Assembly (NCBI RefSeq): GCF_040581485.1
Contig: NC_090134.1
Location: 3,472,001 to 3,536,000, forward strand
Direction of reading: 5' to 3'
DNA from: Linepithema humile
Lineage: Eukaryota; Arthropoda; Insecta; Hymenoptera; Formicidae
Length of the DNA: 64,000 bases
Of the stretch, positions 26,449-38,593 are shown piece by piece. The notes under the pieces were generated by a model. The model saw only the letters and a list, made by a program, of their open reading frames with translations, was not told the DNA's origin and ran no database searches. The first letter of the stretch is position 1. Each line of letters starts with the position of its first letter. Both the position numbers and the translations under genes were made by a program.

Positions 26449-27608
26449 ATGGCTGTCAAAGAAAAACAGGAAAACTTATTTGACGAAGTAGAATGGAACG
26501 TGGATAACGAGATTCAACTTTTCTTTGCTATGAATGGACACAAGCCAGTTGGTAAGATGTGAAAGCCGGCATAATGATTTGAGGTTATATTTACTATCTC
26601 GATGATTTATAAATTATCGCTTCAACTACAATTTAATTATTTTTCAGGTATTAATAAATATTTTCACATGGTGTGCATAGCAGAAAAATTTCGTGCTGCT
26701 GTTCATAAGGATATTTCACTGAAAATGATTTGGGATCACTTGGAGTCGATGTACGACCTTATGGCTTTGGTAAGAACATTAAAGAAATAAGAAATAAGAA
26801 TATAAATGTTTAAGAAACTAATCTATAGATTTTTTTATTTAATTATATATCATTTTTATAATAAAATCTAAATATCTCTAAAGTAAGATGTGTGTTAGTA
26901 AATATGTTATTACTAAAATTTTTGAAACTAAAATAATTTTTATTATTTTTTTACATATATATGAAATATATTTAACAGGATGACATGGAAGACTTACCAT
27001 TTCCCAGTCAAGAAATAGAATTTTGTCTACCAGAAACAGAATTTGTAGGAAAGCCACGAAGGAAGGAAGAATTAGAAATAAAACTAAAGGATCAATATAA
27101 ATACAAAGAAATTAAGAAAGAAAAGGATATTAAAGAAAGTTCAAAGAAAGATAGCATGCTACGTGAATTTAAAGGAAATAAAGATATGGAAAAGAAAAAA
27201 GAGGAGATAAAGAAATACACGAAAGAGATAGAATTAAAGAAGGAAAAGTTTAGGGATGTAAAAGATGTGAAAAAGGAACATAAATCTTTGAAAGGACGGT
27301 CAAAAGGGAAAGACGATTCGGAAGAGAGTGGTATACATACATTTTATTCTTTCAACATATGTTGATTATAATCGATTAATTGATTGATATCTTAATCTTA
27401 ATTTTTTAATGATCTATATTGATAAATCATAAATCATATTTATATATTTTTTTAAGCATCAAATGGAAAGAAGGAACGTAAGGATTCCGAATCTGGTCGT
27501 GAACTTTTAAAAAGAATTCCTAAGAGGCCAACAAGACAAAGCATGGACAGTTCTTCTAAAACTTCCAGTCCACGTGACACACCTCCACCAAAACGAAGAA
27601 GAATATAA
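26449..27608 (+). CDS. MRGBP: MRG/MORF4L-binding protein (NuA4/TIP60 subunit, Eaf7 family)
   Basis: Four exons join in phase: 26449-26551, 26648-26769, 26979-27330 and 27457-27608, giving 242 residues; human MRGBP is about 204, the excess lying in the charged tail. The Eaf7 domain fills the N-terminal third: the conserved blocks VEWNVDNEIQLFFAMNGHKP, GINKYFHMVCIAEKF and IWDHLESMYDL are intact, followed by the acidic FPSQEIEFCLPE segment. Residues from about 105 to 200 are a Lys/Glu-rich, probably unstructured or helical region, and the end carries a basic KRIPKRPTRQS stretch and PPPKRRRI, likely a nuclear localisation signal. Known family role: it bridges MRG15/MORF4L1 to the NuA4/TIP60 histone acetyltransferase complex in the nucleus. 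The start codon is in frame with the first conserved block and no earlier in-frame start was favoured. Confidence 0.93.
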
Positions 27609-27870
27609 CAGTTGTTGTAAATGAAACATTGTTCATGTTGCAATTCGTACATTACATAATTAAGTATATACGAAACTATTACAATGTATCATCACATTCT
27701 TTTAAAATTTTAGATATATAAAAAGAACTTTTATAAAAAAAATCGTACATCAACACTGTAAATACATCAATGCATTTTTATAAATATCCATAAATATGTT
27801 TAATATTGCTAACAATCTCCTTATTTATAGCATTTAAAACAATGAATAGAACATTTTCCTATTTTTTCAG

Positions 27871-27876
27871 AATAAA
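27871..27876 (+). other. Probable polyadenylation signal of MRGBP
   Basis: AATAAA lies about 260 bases after the MRGBP stop codon. Other AATAAA copies occur near 28030, so the site used is uncertain. The gene runs towards eS28 on the other strand. Confidence 0.4.
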
Positions 27877-28197
27877 AGTAAAATTCAAATTTCAATACAG
27901 CCTTTTACTTGCTACAATATTAAATCAATTTTTGTTTTTCTCTTTAGACCAAAATATATTTTTCTCGTTTTAGACACCGAAAATTTGTGCAGCTATAATA
28001 TATATATATATACATACATTTAAAGAAGAGAAATAAATAAATATAAGAAACCAAAGCAAACTGATTCATCACAGCACTGACAAGGTTATAAGCGCTCACG
28101 TGTTATAGTTTACTACTAAATTTTATAAATTACGATCATAATGAATATAAGGAAAAATACAATAATGACACTGTGAATTTGTGGTAACCAGCCGAGA

Positions 28198-28203
28198 TTT
28201 ATT
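28198..28203 (-). other. Probable polyadenylation signal of the eS28 gene
   Basis: On the minus strand AATAAA lies about 213 bases after the eS28 stop codon. MRGBP and eS28 are convergent, so their transcripts end within about 300 bases of each other. Confidence 0.4.
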
Positions 28204-28415
28204 GCAAAAGTAGTGGAATTCTTGTGTGACAGGAATGTTTCCAAGAACAGAACATGTTCTCGTTTCGCGATCAGCAGTATCTTCTCAAACCGTGTCGATA
28301 TCCATTATCCACAATTGTCCGTGGTGTGGAATGATCCAGATAGAAAATCCATAGCTGATGAAGTCCGATGACGACAGCTGGTGACCGTTTTTCGATGTTA
28401 ATTAAAGCTGATGCA

Positions 28416-28613
28416 TTATCGAAGCCTTCTCGCCTCACGTTCGGACTCGAGCAAGGTTAGGAGATCGCCTTCCCGTACCGGTCCTTTCACGTTCCTTATG
28501 ATCTGCCGGTTTTGTTCGCCCAGAAATTCTACCTTCACCTGGGTACATTGTCCCTGGGAGCCAGTGCGACCCAGGACTTTAATAACACGTGCTAAAACGA
28601 CTGGTTTGTCCAT
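28416..28613 (-). CDS. RpS28: Small ribosomal subunit protein eS28
   Basis: The coding sequence is a single uninterrupted frame of 65 residues, the normal length in insects. It contains the family blocks VLARVIKVLGRTGSQG, CTQVKVEFL, RNVKGPVREGDLL and ends with the invariant LLESEREARRLR. eS28 is an OB-fold protein of the 40S subunit near the mRNA exit and P/E-site region. The ATG lies at the exact conserved N-terminus (MDKPVVLARV). Upstream on the same strand is a short pyrimidine run that may be a 5' TOP start (28644-28651). No intron interrupts the coding frame; a 5' UTR intron cannot be excluded. The complete frame and the normal upstream context argue against a processed pseudogene. Confidence 0.97.
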   Translation of the reverse strand: MDKPVVLARVIKVLGRTGSQGQCTQVKVEFLGEQNRQIIRNVKGPVREGDLLTLLESEREARRLR

Positions 28614-28643
28614 AATAATTGTCTCTCACGTGGCTTGCGACTT

Positions 28644-28651
28644 GAAAAGAG
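28644..28651 (-). promoter_or_regulatory. Possible 5' TOP start of the eS28 mRNA
   Basis: On the minus strand CTCTTTTC, a C followed by pyrimidines, lies about 30 bases before the start codon. Ribosomal protein mRNAs usually begin with such a tract. A second pyrimidine run (CATCCTCTTTCC) lies slightly further upstream, so the exact start is unclear. Confidence 0.3.
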
Positions 28652-28699
28652 TATCTAGCGCAAATGGAAAGAGGATGTGAGAGGATGTGTAAAAACAGA

Positions 28700-31002
28700 T
28701 TAATTACACGATTCTCCGTTCGAGTTCCGGTAAGTCGCTACTGTCAATTTGAAAAGCGCAACAGTTGTACAACTGTTGAATGAACTTAAACACAATTTGG
28801 AGCTGTAAAGAATATGTATTTCTATTGCTTTTTTTCATGAATAACATGTATTTGTACATATTTTCTTACAATATATCGAAATTTAATATATAACAAGTAC
28901 AACACATATTACACAACATTACTTCAAACAGATTAAAAGAAAATTTGTTAAATGTTATCTTAAAATGCTGTATGAATCTTTTTAATTTAATATTTCCATG
29001 TTATAATAGTATCAAAATATTGTAATAATCCCATAGTTAAAAAATTTAATACATAAGATAGATGAAAAAAATATGCCAGTAACAATCTCCATAAGTCATT
29101 ATCAAGTTTGACAAGTTTTTTTTTTAAACATGTCTCTTAATGCCCCAAATTTTACTTACTTTAATATTCTCGCAAATAATCAATAATAAAAATCAATTTA
29201 CAATAAAATGTAGTTATATTTAAATGCACACAAGTACACTATTTTATAATCACTTATAATAATTCATATAAATAACAGTTGGATACTGTAGGCAACAGTT
29301 AAGATGAGCTTTGTTAAGTCTCTTTTACTATAATTTCTATTGATTATCAGTAATCACATAGCGTGATTTATCTGGATTTTAATGGAAATACTTGGCCAAA
29401 AAAATACCGCATTTCGCTGTATATATATATACAGTGTCTTATGTACTGTGCATTTTTTCCCAGTTATAGATTTCTTGGAAAGTTTAGATTTGTACTTACA
29501 TATCAGTAAAATTAAAGTTTACATTAATTTTATTAGTAAAACCATAAAGAACAAGAGTATCCTTTCATTTGCATTCTTAAGTTATTTTAAATGACCATTA
29601 ATTCTGTGTAGAAACTATAACTGAGAAAATGTGCACATATTTAGACTGTCTGTATAAAAAACTAGCATTGTCGGTATCTTGAAAGACCAGTTGTGATTAC
29701 ATCTAAGTAGTAGTACCTTTTAATTAAATGAATTTATATATGCAATACATTAATAAAAACTGTTGTCTGCAATTGATTTTTTCAGATGAGTTGTAGACAA
29801 AAATAATATAAATAAGATAATACAATCTAATTATATTAAAACATCATTATTAATTTAAAAGAAACATTAAGTCTACACATAGATATATAAAAGAATCAAT
29901 CTGCATTCCTGCAATAGCATAGTATCTTCTCAAAAATTTTTGTTCAAAAAAACACAATGTATACAAGGCCAACATCACCAATACATTACTGTTTTATTAG
30001 ATGTCAACTAAATGCTTTAAAACTCTTAGCACCAATGCGTGATTCGTAGATTTTTCTTACAGTTTACAGATACTGCTATTAATCAATTGCTGAACTATTT
30101 TAATCATTGTCACAACAGTAATATTTCATATCTTACTCAAATAGAATGCGTTACATCTCGCATTTGTATTATCTTGCATTTATTCACCAATAATACAGAA
30201 TAAATGTGGACACATATTGCACGTGTCGGTTATAGTACCTTAAAAATAAGTGTTGAAGATTTAAGTCTCTTTACATCTTTGACGAAATTTGTAGTAGCAT
30301 GTAGATATCTCTTTGTATCAGTATTTGAAATTGATATAATTTCAACAAATTCAATTTTCGATGCTATTATATGAGAAAATATGAGAAGATATGAGAAAAT
30401 GTACTTTAATTGTAGGACTTCCATTTTCACGAATAAATTTGTGAACACATTTCCACATAGAATTTATAGCAACGAAACCTGAGATAACCAAAATTATACC
30501 GTTTTCCGTTACTGACCTCAATAAACATTTTATTACGTTGAAAATGGACCCTGGTACATACATCAATTGCAATTACAAAAAGCTCATATTGTAACAACAT
30601 AATGTGTACCATAAAGTACGTATTTAATGTCACAAATAATTCCTTACAATCAGTCAAAGATGTGTTATTTTTATTATTATTCCTGTTTATTCTTCAACAA
30701 TAACGTTGAAAGCCGATAAAGACTTCCGAAGAAAAATATTTACCAATTCGAAGCACTATACACATTCACAGATTCTGTTTCACGAAACAGATTCGAAACA
30801 TTTATTATTTCTATGCTTCAACATTCAAGTAATTTTTCTTTCTTTTCATTTTTTGGTGTCACCATCACCAATTTTATTACTTCCTCAAGCGACGCTCAAC
30901 AGAACGGCATAGAAACGTTATTACGTTGGATTATAAACTGCCGACGCTAATATACAATACTGAATGAGATAATCAACAGGCTAACAATATCCATAATATC
31001 TT
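28700..31002. other. Region between eS28 and the SMAP gene
   Basis: AT-rich DNA without a supportable gene. The minus-strand part next to 31003 is expected to hold the SMAP 3' UTR; several minus-strand AATAAA signals occur. Short open frames on either strand here (for example 30427-30657 -) show no family resemblance. No repeat or RNA gene was recognised. Confidence 0.55.
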
Positions 31003-33992
31003 TTACTGCCATAAGTTGGTGGAAAGAGTTTGCCCGGGTAACGCGGCAGTGGCAGGTTTGCCCGTTGCAGCGGCAAAGTTCATATCACCCAGAGACATTT
31101 GCGACATTTGTTGCGGCAACTGAAAATTGTTACAAATTGTAGTATAAAAGTATGATATAATTATAGTATAAAAATAACATCAATTTTAAATTTAATTTAA
31201 TGTGATAGTAGTACTGCAAAAGTACATAGATAAAAATTAGTTAACTTATATTCATATCTAATACACATGTGGATGTCTATTTCATAAAACTATATTAAAA
31301 CGTTAAAATTTACATACTTGAGTACCAAAGGCAGCAGTTTGTTGTTGCTGCGCTGTTAAGTTGAAGAAGGGATTGTTTCCAGGAGCTGGCTGTAGATTCT
31401 GTGTTAACATACCACTCCATCCATTATTACTAGGAATATTATTTTGTCCTAATTGCATCATCTGTGAAATAAAAAATAAAAAATTTTAAATCTACAAAAA
31501 AGAGATAAAGAGACGATGTCAAGATAATTATTAATATGATTATTTAATAAAGTTATACAAAAAACCTTTACATACCATTTGAGGTGGCATTGTAATAGCA
31601 GCATTTGGTATACCGTTTAGTTGATTCATTTGTCCTACGTGTAAGCCTAAAGGATTGGCTGGTACAGCGCCTATCGAATTAGGATTTGCCATAATTTGAT
31701 TTTGATTGACAGACTGTAATTGATTTGTAACTTGTATTTGCGTAGGAATTTGGCCGAGTTGGCTCAAGGAATTTTGTTGTCCAAATGTACCAACATTTGG
31801 TACTTGCTGTTTATATGGAATAGAGTGCTGAGAATATACTCCTCCTGAAAAATTTACAACACATAAATTAGAATAGTGGTTATATAATTCTATCAATTTA
31901 TAATTTTCATTGTAAATGTCTGTTACCTGGAACGCCATACATCGCTGGTTGATGACTCGGTGTACCATACAATGCTAAAATACTGTCTTTTGTCATCTTG
32001 CTTTTTTCCTGAGGTAATGGGGTTGGTTGGTCAAAGAAGCTTTCCTCCTCGCTTTTACTCGTAGTAGTGATCGCTTTGCTTCCATTAGTATCATTTCCAG
32101 TTGAAGTCGTTGAAGCAGGTGGTGCGGATAAAAAAGAGGAAAATACATCGTCCCCAGAACCATTTACACTTGTTTGGTTAGTTGCCGGTGCATCTGTTAA
32201 TGACAATGTATTGTAAAAAAGCTGTACATAAATTATATGCGTAATGAGAAACTTACCAAGACCTAAAAGATCTAAAATTGCCGAACTTTCTTTTGTTCTA
32301 CTCAGTTTAGGACTGACGGAACTTCGTGGTTTTGGCAATTGAGGCACTACTTCAGGTTTTTTTACAGGTGGGAGTACAGCAGCCACAGCTTCGGAATTCT
32401 CTTTTTTTCGTCTGCGTTGTCTCTCGGCTTCTTCGTCAAGCTCTTTGTCCCAATTAACCTATATAAAAATATATTATTAACATCATCAAATTCTTCTACA
32501 TATGTACATGTTTATACATTAATCAACATTAAAAATGCTAAGAAATTAATACTAAAAAAGATTTTAATGTAATGATCATACTTTTGGTAGAGGAGGAGGC
32601 ACCCATTCCCTGGCTATATATTTCTTATGTTCATATTTTGCACGAATAAAACTTTCAAGACTACAGTCTGTTTGTGGTCTTCGAAAACTATCTGGAAGAT
32701 TTGCTTCATAGACTGCTCTAGCTCGAGAATTGCCCATTTGTTGTAAGCTCTAAAAGTTTTAATATAATTGTTTCTTATATAATCAGAATATTGAATCTTA
32801 ATGTATTATTGCATAAATTATAAAAAATTATATGATAATTATAGCAAATAAAAATAATAAAATATAAGTTTCTGTATAAAGTATTTATTTCTTTATAAAA
32901 TACAACTTGTATATTTAAAAAAGTATAAAACATAAAGCTTAAGCAAGCAAGAAAAAATAATCTGGATATAATTTTATATTATAAAAATAGAAATTTAAAT
33001 TGCTATGGAAAATCCACTGTTTTTAAAAATTATTTAGAGAGAGATTGATTTAGATTTAATCTTTCTATAAAAATAATTGTATTTTATAATAAGATTTATA
33101 AAAAGTTTATATTTTTAGATATTTTATAATACAAAACTTTGAGCAAACTTTAAGCAAAATTATTTTTTTTTATTTTTTTTTATTACTTTGAATTATATTT
33201 GTATTGCATACCACTACTTGTTCTGGCGTCCATGTGTCTAAATTAACAGACTTGACTTTGCTTATGTGCACTCCAAGATTTCTATGTATACCAGCACATC
33301 GAATACACAAGAAAATTCCCAAGTTCCAGCTAGCCCATCTTGGTCCTATACAATGCAAATTTATTAAGAATATCATAAATAATTATGTTATCTCTCAATA
33401 TATAGAGTCTATTTGGAAAATAAATGCAAATGTAATGATAAATAATTATCATACATCCTGTCATCACAGACTGAGTTATTTATATGTAATATTTATGACT
33501 ATTAATGATGAGTTTTGAATATGTGATAAGATAAGCCATATAAAAAAATTTTTTTTTACTAAAATTAAATGTTTATTAATTTGCAAATTAAAGACCGAGC
33601 CTGTACGATCAATGTAAAATTAGGAAAACTGATGACGTTATGCGTGACAGCGCGCTGACAGCATGTCAAGCGGAAATTACAAATCCATAATGCCTCGGCA
33701 CGCTATGGAACTAGGTCGTTTCATGATCGATATCGATGAGCTGACTCTGAGAGGGCAAAAACGCTAAAATACGAATAATACAATATAAAGCGCTCAATAT
33801 GTATTAAAGAACGACGATGAAGGGAATGACATAGCATCCATAGAGGTGTAGTATCTTGCTGTCGTTAGACGAACCTTTCGCATCGCAGTCCACGCAGTAC
33901 TTGTTATCCTCGTCGCGAAGCATTTGCGTCAGCAAGTTCTGACATTTCTCCTGTATCTGCTTAGCACGCTCCTTCTCGTGACGGGACGTCAT
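31003..33992 (-). CDS. SMAP1: Stromal membrane-associated protein (SMAP-type Arf GTPase-activating protein)
   Basis: Eight exons on the minus strand join in phase: 33992-33875, 33345-33212, 32749-32582, 32458-32257, 32193-31927, 31844-31576, 31461-31318 and 31119-31003, giving 472 residues (human SMAP1 about 467). The ArfGAP domain fills residues 10-130: zinc ligands Cys33, Cys36, Cys53 and Cys56 in C-x2-C-x16-C-x2-C, and the arginine finger Arg61 in GIHRNLGVH. An LLGLD clathrin box occurs near residues 204-208. The rest is Gln/Asn/Ser-rich and low in structure, ending in GQTLSTNLWQ, a tail shared with vertebrate SMAPs. Known role: GTP hydrolysis on Arf6/Arf1 during clathrin-dependent endocytosis and endosome traffic. 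The ATG at 33992 begins MTSRHEKERAKQIQEKCQN as in the family; a longer upstream frame does not match it. Confidence 0.95.
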
Positions 33993-35295
33993 TTTCGTTG
34001 GAAGCGTCTTCGTGAAATTAGAGACCACGCGCGACCACGACTCCCCGGTGTCGCCTCCCCGCGATAACGCTGGACAAAAGCGCGACGCGACAATACCACG
34101 TAACGGATTCCGAAGCTCCGTAAAGATTCCATTAGCTTCGGCAGCCGTGTGGAGCGACCAACGAAGAGATAATGTATTGGAGATGAGCAGCCGTGGATAA
34201 CATCGTTTTTCATCGTTATCAAGTGAGAAGTGATTCGAGTATTGACGAATTACCGACCGATTCTCAACCGTCCTCAAGGTTTATACCAAAAATAATTGTG
34301 TTATTTGAACATGTGCGAACGATTCTACAAGTCACAAGTCATTTGGTGTTACTCTGATTAACTGAATGCCACATAATCTGGAAAAAGATTCCAAGATAAA
34401 TATATTCTAAGGTAAGCAATTTAAAATAGCGTTCGGAGTTTGCGGCGATCAAACAATTCGAGCAGTTCCTATTTTCTGTTCGGACCAACTCGAACTTCTT
34501 GAATTTATAGGTTCGGTATACATTCTTGAACATGTATCGAAGTAAATGATGCATAAGTAAATGAGCAAAATAAAGTAATATATTGAAGCAAAAAAACTGA
34601 TTATTGATATTTCTAATAAAGGTTATATTTATTTGAATTTTTTTTTGTCGATGTTTAAACAATCTTCAAACGTGACAAAAGGATAGATTGATAGCAGATA
34701 ACACATTTCCTAAATGTATATGAATACATTGAATACGTTTAGGAAACGTATATGAAGCGACGTGTGCTATCTCGGATCATTGGTTATATTCGATTATATT
34801 ACAACTGTTCACACAAAACAGAAAAACAGAAACAGAAAATTCACAAATGTTTTGACGACAATTTTCAATAACATATTTCATATTTTGTAAAATCACGGTC
34901 AACTGACTCTGGCGTGTTCTAAAACTCATCAATAAAGATGTTAAAAATTTTTGCGCACAATTAATGCGTTTTGGGACGTTAAGTTAAATATTGGCACAAG
35001 CGGTGGTAGCGTCCTCGAACGGCCACTTTCACTGACGGCCATGTTTGTCTATCGCATCAGTCACAGATGGCTACGTGAAAGTCAACAACCGGTTCCGGCA
35101 AACTAAAATCGCGATTGGAACAATCGTGTTTCCGTATTGTCATCGTCCATTTTTACGTTCCTTTTCGTTGCCGTTTTGTAGAACAATAATCGTATGCAGC
35201 TTTTCTACTTTTTCACTTCTTCGACATCACGCCTCTCCCTTCGCTCATCTCGTTGACGTATTCAACAAACGCCGAGCGCGAAGGAGTCATCAAGG
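33993..35295. other. Head-to-head promoter region of SMAP and FAM76
   Basis: About 1.3 kb separates the two divergent start codons. Both ends are CpG-rich (33990-34200 and about 34980-35290) with an AT-rich middle, as expected of two separate or one shared promoter. GGCCATGTTT near 35037 resembles a YY1/Pho-type site. 5' UTR exons may lie here but none can be fixed from sequence alone. Confidence 0.45.
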
Positions 35296-37837
35296 ATGAG
35301 CACGAACAATATTCAGGCACTCTTCGCATGCTCCCGGTGTTTCTCCAGACATCCTTTCGAGGATCTTTCACCTGGACAACAGCTGTGCAAGGTATATATC
35401 GCAGTATGTTTATAATCATTTCGCGAATTCTTCGAACGCGTCGCTTTTTACGACGTAATGTTGGGACGAATTTGTTTCATCGTAATATTGAGAAGGTACG
35501 CGATTTTTTTACTGCGATGCGAATTAAAAAATCGCTGCATAATAAGATACAATAGAATAACGAGTTATACGCTAAGAGAAAAAAAATGATCTTTATCTTC
35601 TAGGAGTATCGATAAAGTTTTTCATGACATTGGAAGATAAAATGTGTGTATATAAACATTGTATTTATATATAACTAATGATAAAAGAAAATTTTTTAAG
35701 CGTGACTCAGAACTACAACGTGCATCCTTGTCTCCCAAATACAAATAATTTTTCGATTTTTTAAATGTGTTGTATCTGAAATGAATATGTAATTGTTAAT
35801 TGCTTGCGATGACGCAAATATTAATTATGTTTTAAAATTCAAGATGTATGATTTGAAAATAAATACTTTGCTGTACGAATTTTTGTACAATAATATCAAA
35901 ATTTTTTATTTCAAGATTGTTTTAAAAATGCACAATTAAATCATAAAAACTGCTAAAAATATGTTATAATAAAAAAAATATGAAATAGACATTTAGAAAA
36001 ATAATTAACAATGTAACTGTTGTTTGTATAGGAATGCAGAGGAGCGTTTCCTGTGGTAAAATGTACATATTGCAGATCAGAATTTCAACAGACCATGTAA
36101 GTATAAAAAATTATTTTATTTCTACAAAAATAGTTTGTGAGATAAAATAAAGTTGCTAGTTAACTTGTTTGATTTTACAGAAAGGGTAACACCAGCACTA
36201 TATGTAAAAAATGTGAGCAAAACGTAAAGGCCTATGGAAAGCCATCAGCTTGTGAGTACTGCAATACTATTGCTGCATTTATCGGTAGCAAATGTCAGCG
36301 GTGTACAAATTCAGAGAAGCGCTATGGACCGCCAGTTACTTGTGAACAATGCAAGCAGAAGTGTGCCTTTGATAGACAGGATGAAGATAAAAAGGTAATA
36401 CAATATAATTATCGCTCTCAGTATATGTTATGTTCAGTTATATATATGTTACGAGGAGACGATCTCTAGCTGTGCACGGGTGAAATTATCTTTAAACAAA
36501 ATCTTGTATTGAAATTTATGTATTCCCTTCTTCCTAATGTTTCATATATATTAACACAACTTACTCCCGCTTTTCTAAGAATATAGATGGATAAATACTC
36601 TTTTGAAAAATTTAATGATGTATGGGACAAGAACATCTTTTCTTTCTTTCTTTTTTTTTTTTTTTAGTAAAGCTTATATACATATTTTCTCTTACACGCA
36701 ATTTTACGCAAACTTTACAATGCTATTCTTATCATTCTAGATAATCGAGAGTAGCTGTGTACGCTATTCCGCTATAATACTTATATTTTCTGAATTCATA
36801 CATTTGACCTCCTGTCACGACTTCTTTTCTTTTTTTAGAGAGCGAATAAGCATCAAGTGTAATTTCTACAGCTAAGACCTCTCTCTTGTTGGTACATGGT
36901 AATGAATCTACCTCACTATAATAATACTAAATCGATTACGGTGATGTTTCGGTTTTTAGGTAGATGGCAAGTTATTATGTTGGCTCTGTACACTGTCATA
37001 TAAGCGAGCGTTGGCAAAGACAAAGCAATCAGATGCAGAGAGGAGAGCGCATATGAAACTGGCACAGCAGCGGGCCGCGAAGCATAAAGAACAAAAGTAA
37101 CTATTCAAATACGTAATGTCACAAGGTAACTTTGTGCTAGTAGCTTTAATATTGTGCGTACATCACAATTTTTAAAAAAATATTTCATACGAGATTATTT
37201 GGTTTGATTAACAAGCACTTTGCGGATTGCATTGACGAAAATTTTATTTACGTTTTTTTTTCTTTTTGTAGATTGAAAGGCCACAATAAAAGACCACATA
37301 GAGTTGACGTGACGAAGCTGCCGCCGCAGTCCGATGGTGGAGATACGAATGGTCCCACTCCTGTCAAAGCAGCGCGAATGGCCGGCGTACATGATCCACA
37401 CGATCCAAACAGCTCGGATCACGTAGTTGCGGTCACACAACTTAAAGAGAAGATAGCGCATCTTCAAAAGCAAATCAGCATAAAGGACAGCCAGTTATTA
37501 GCAAAGGATAGACAAGTATGTGAAAAATTTCTCGGAAGTTATTTTCCGGAATAAGTAAACAATGAAATGAACAATGGAACAAATAACACGTAACTTATTG
37601 CAGATTACCGAACTGAAGGCGAAGAACTTTACGTCCGAAACAGAGCTACGTAATAAAATGAAAGCGTCGGAGAAGGAGTACGAGGCGAAGATCTCCAGCA
37701 TGCAGCACAAGATATCTAGTTTACTGAAAGAAGTAGCGTCGTTATCGAAGACATCCAAGCGAGGTGATCGTGTAGCTGCTACCAAAACAGAAGCTGGGAC
37801 CAACAGTGGGAGTGGAACAGACAGTCCCATACCTTGA
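35296..37837 (+). CDS. FAM76: FAM76 family protein
   Basis: Six exons join in phase: 35296-35391, 36032-36096, 36181-36394, 36960-37096, 37272-37515 and 37604-37837, giving 329 residues (human FAM76A/B about 307-339). The first 160 residues are Cys-rich with repeated C-x2-C pairs: Cys12/15, Cys31/34 and Cys43/46, then TICKKCEQNVKAYG, ACEYCNTIAAFIG, KCQRCTNSEKRYGPP, TCEQCKQKCAFDR and LLCWLCTLSYKR. These blocks are nearly invariant in the family and probably bind zinc. Residues from about 225 to 310 form a predicted coiled coil (QLKEKIAHLQKQISIKDSQL, then ITELKAKN). The poly-His tract known from vertebrate FAM76B is absent. Human FAM76B is a nuclear speckle protein; molecular role here is unknown. 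The start was chosen from the conserved ALFACSRC opening. Confidence 0.94.
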
Positions 37838-38547
37838 TAAGGTATGTAAATCTCATTTTTGCTGCCTTTTTGTCAGACCATTCGCATTTTAATGGCACGT
37901 TTTAATGTGTTATACGAAAACGCATTGACGTAAGAATTGTGTTCTATCCCGCATAATTGTTCGATATATTCTATGTAGGTGGATGATAAGTTCCGTTTTT
38001 CGTATTGTTTTTAGGGAATTGGTTAGCTGACCACATACTCAAATGTCCATACCCGCATAAGTCACATGTGGTACATTATAGTTAATTGTTTCCATTAATA
38101 AGGTTAAATTGTTTTATTTTTCTAATTACTATAGGAATGTGTATATTCTCTCAACGTATACTGAAAAAAAAGTATTGCATCTCCGTTTAGGAGAAATCGA
38201 CGATACAAGTGCAAAATTTATTATTTAGGTAGCTATCGTTCGTTTTATTCTTCCGCAAACGTCAGTCTGAATAATTGTTTTGTCGATAATATTTGACTTT
38301 TACGATTAAATTAGCGAAATTTCTCATAAACTGAGCAGTCTTGTTTGTCGTGAAATTAAAATTCCTGTGAAAAGTTTGAGGCAGACTCAAATTCGCAGAT
38401 TGTGACTGTGGATATATGAAGTGACAACAGCGTTGCTGTGGCATTTTATTATTTATAGCGATGACGATGTAAACAATGATGAATCAGGATATGGTGATTG
38501 TAGATCAATTTACAATAAAAGTCTGAAAACCAATTGCTTCCATGGGT

Positions 38548-38593
38548 TCCACGTATCCACGTGTCCACATATCCACATGTCCAAGTCCACGTC
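38548..38593. repeat. 8-base tandem repeat
   Basis: Four full copies of TCCACRTR (TCCACGTA, TCCACGTG, TCCACATA, TCCACATG) are followed by a shortened copy TCCAAG and another TCCACGTC. The CACGTG inside the second copy is an E-box. It looks like a small minisatellite. Confidence 0.8.

Noticed and set aside
28416..28613. eS28 as a processed retrocopy
   Set aside because: The frame is intact, no A-tract or target duplication was seen, and a TOP-like start and polyadenylation signal flank it; an intronless coding frame is normal for so short a protein.
33804..34277. Longer minus-strand frame over the first SMAP exon
   Set aside because: The extra N-terminal residues have no family match, and the frame runs past the donor at 33874. 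The conserved start is at 33992.
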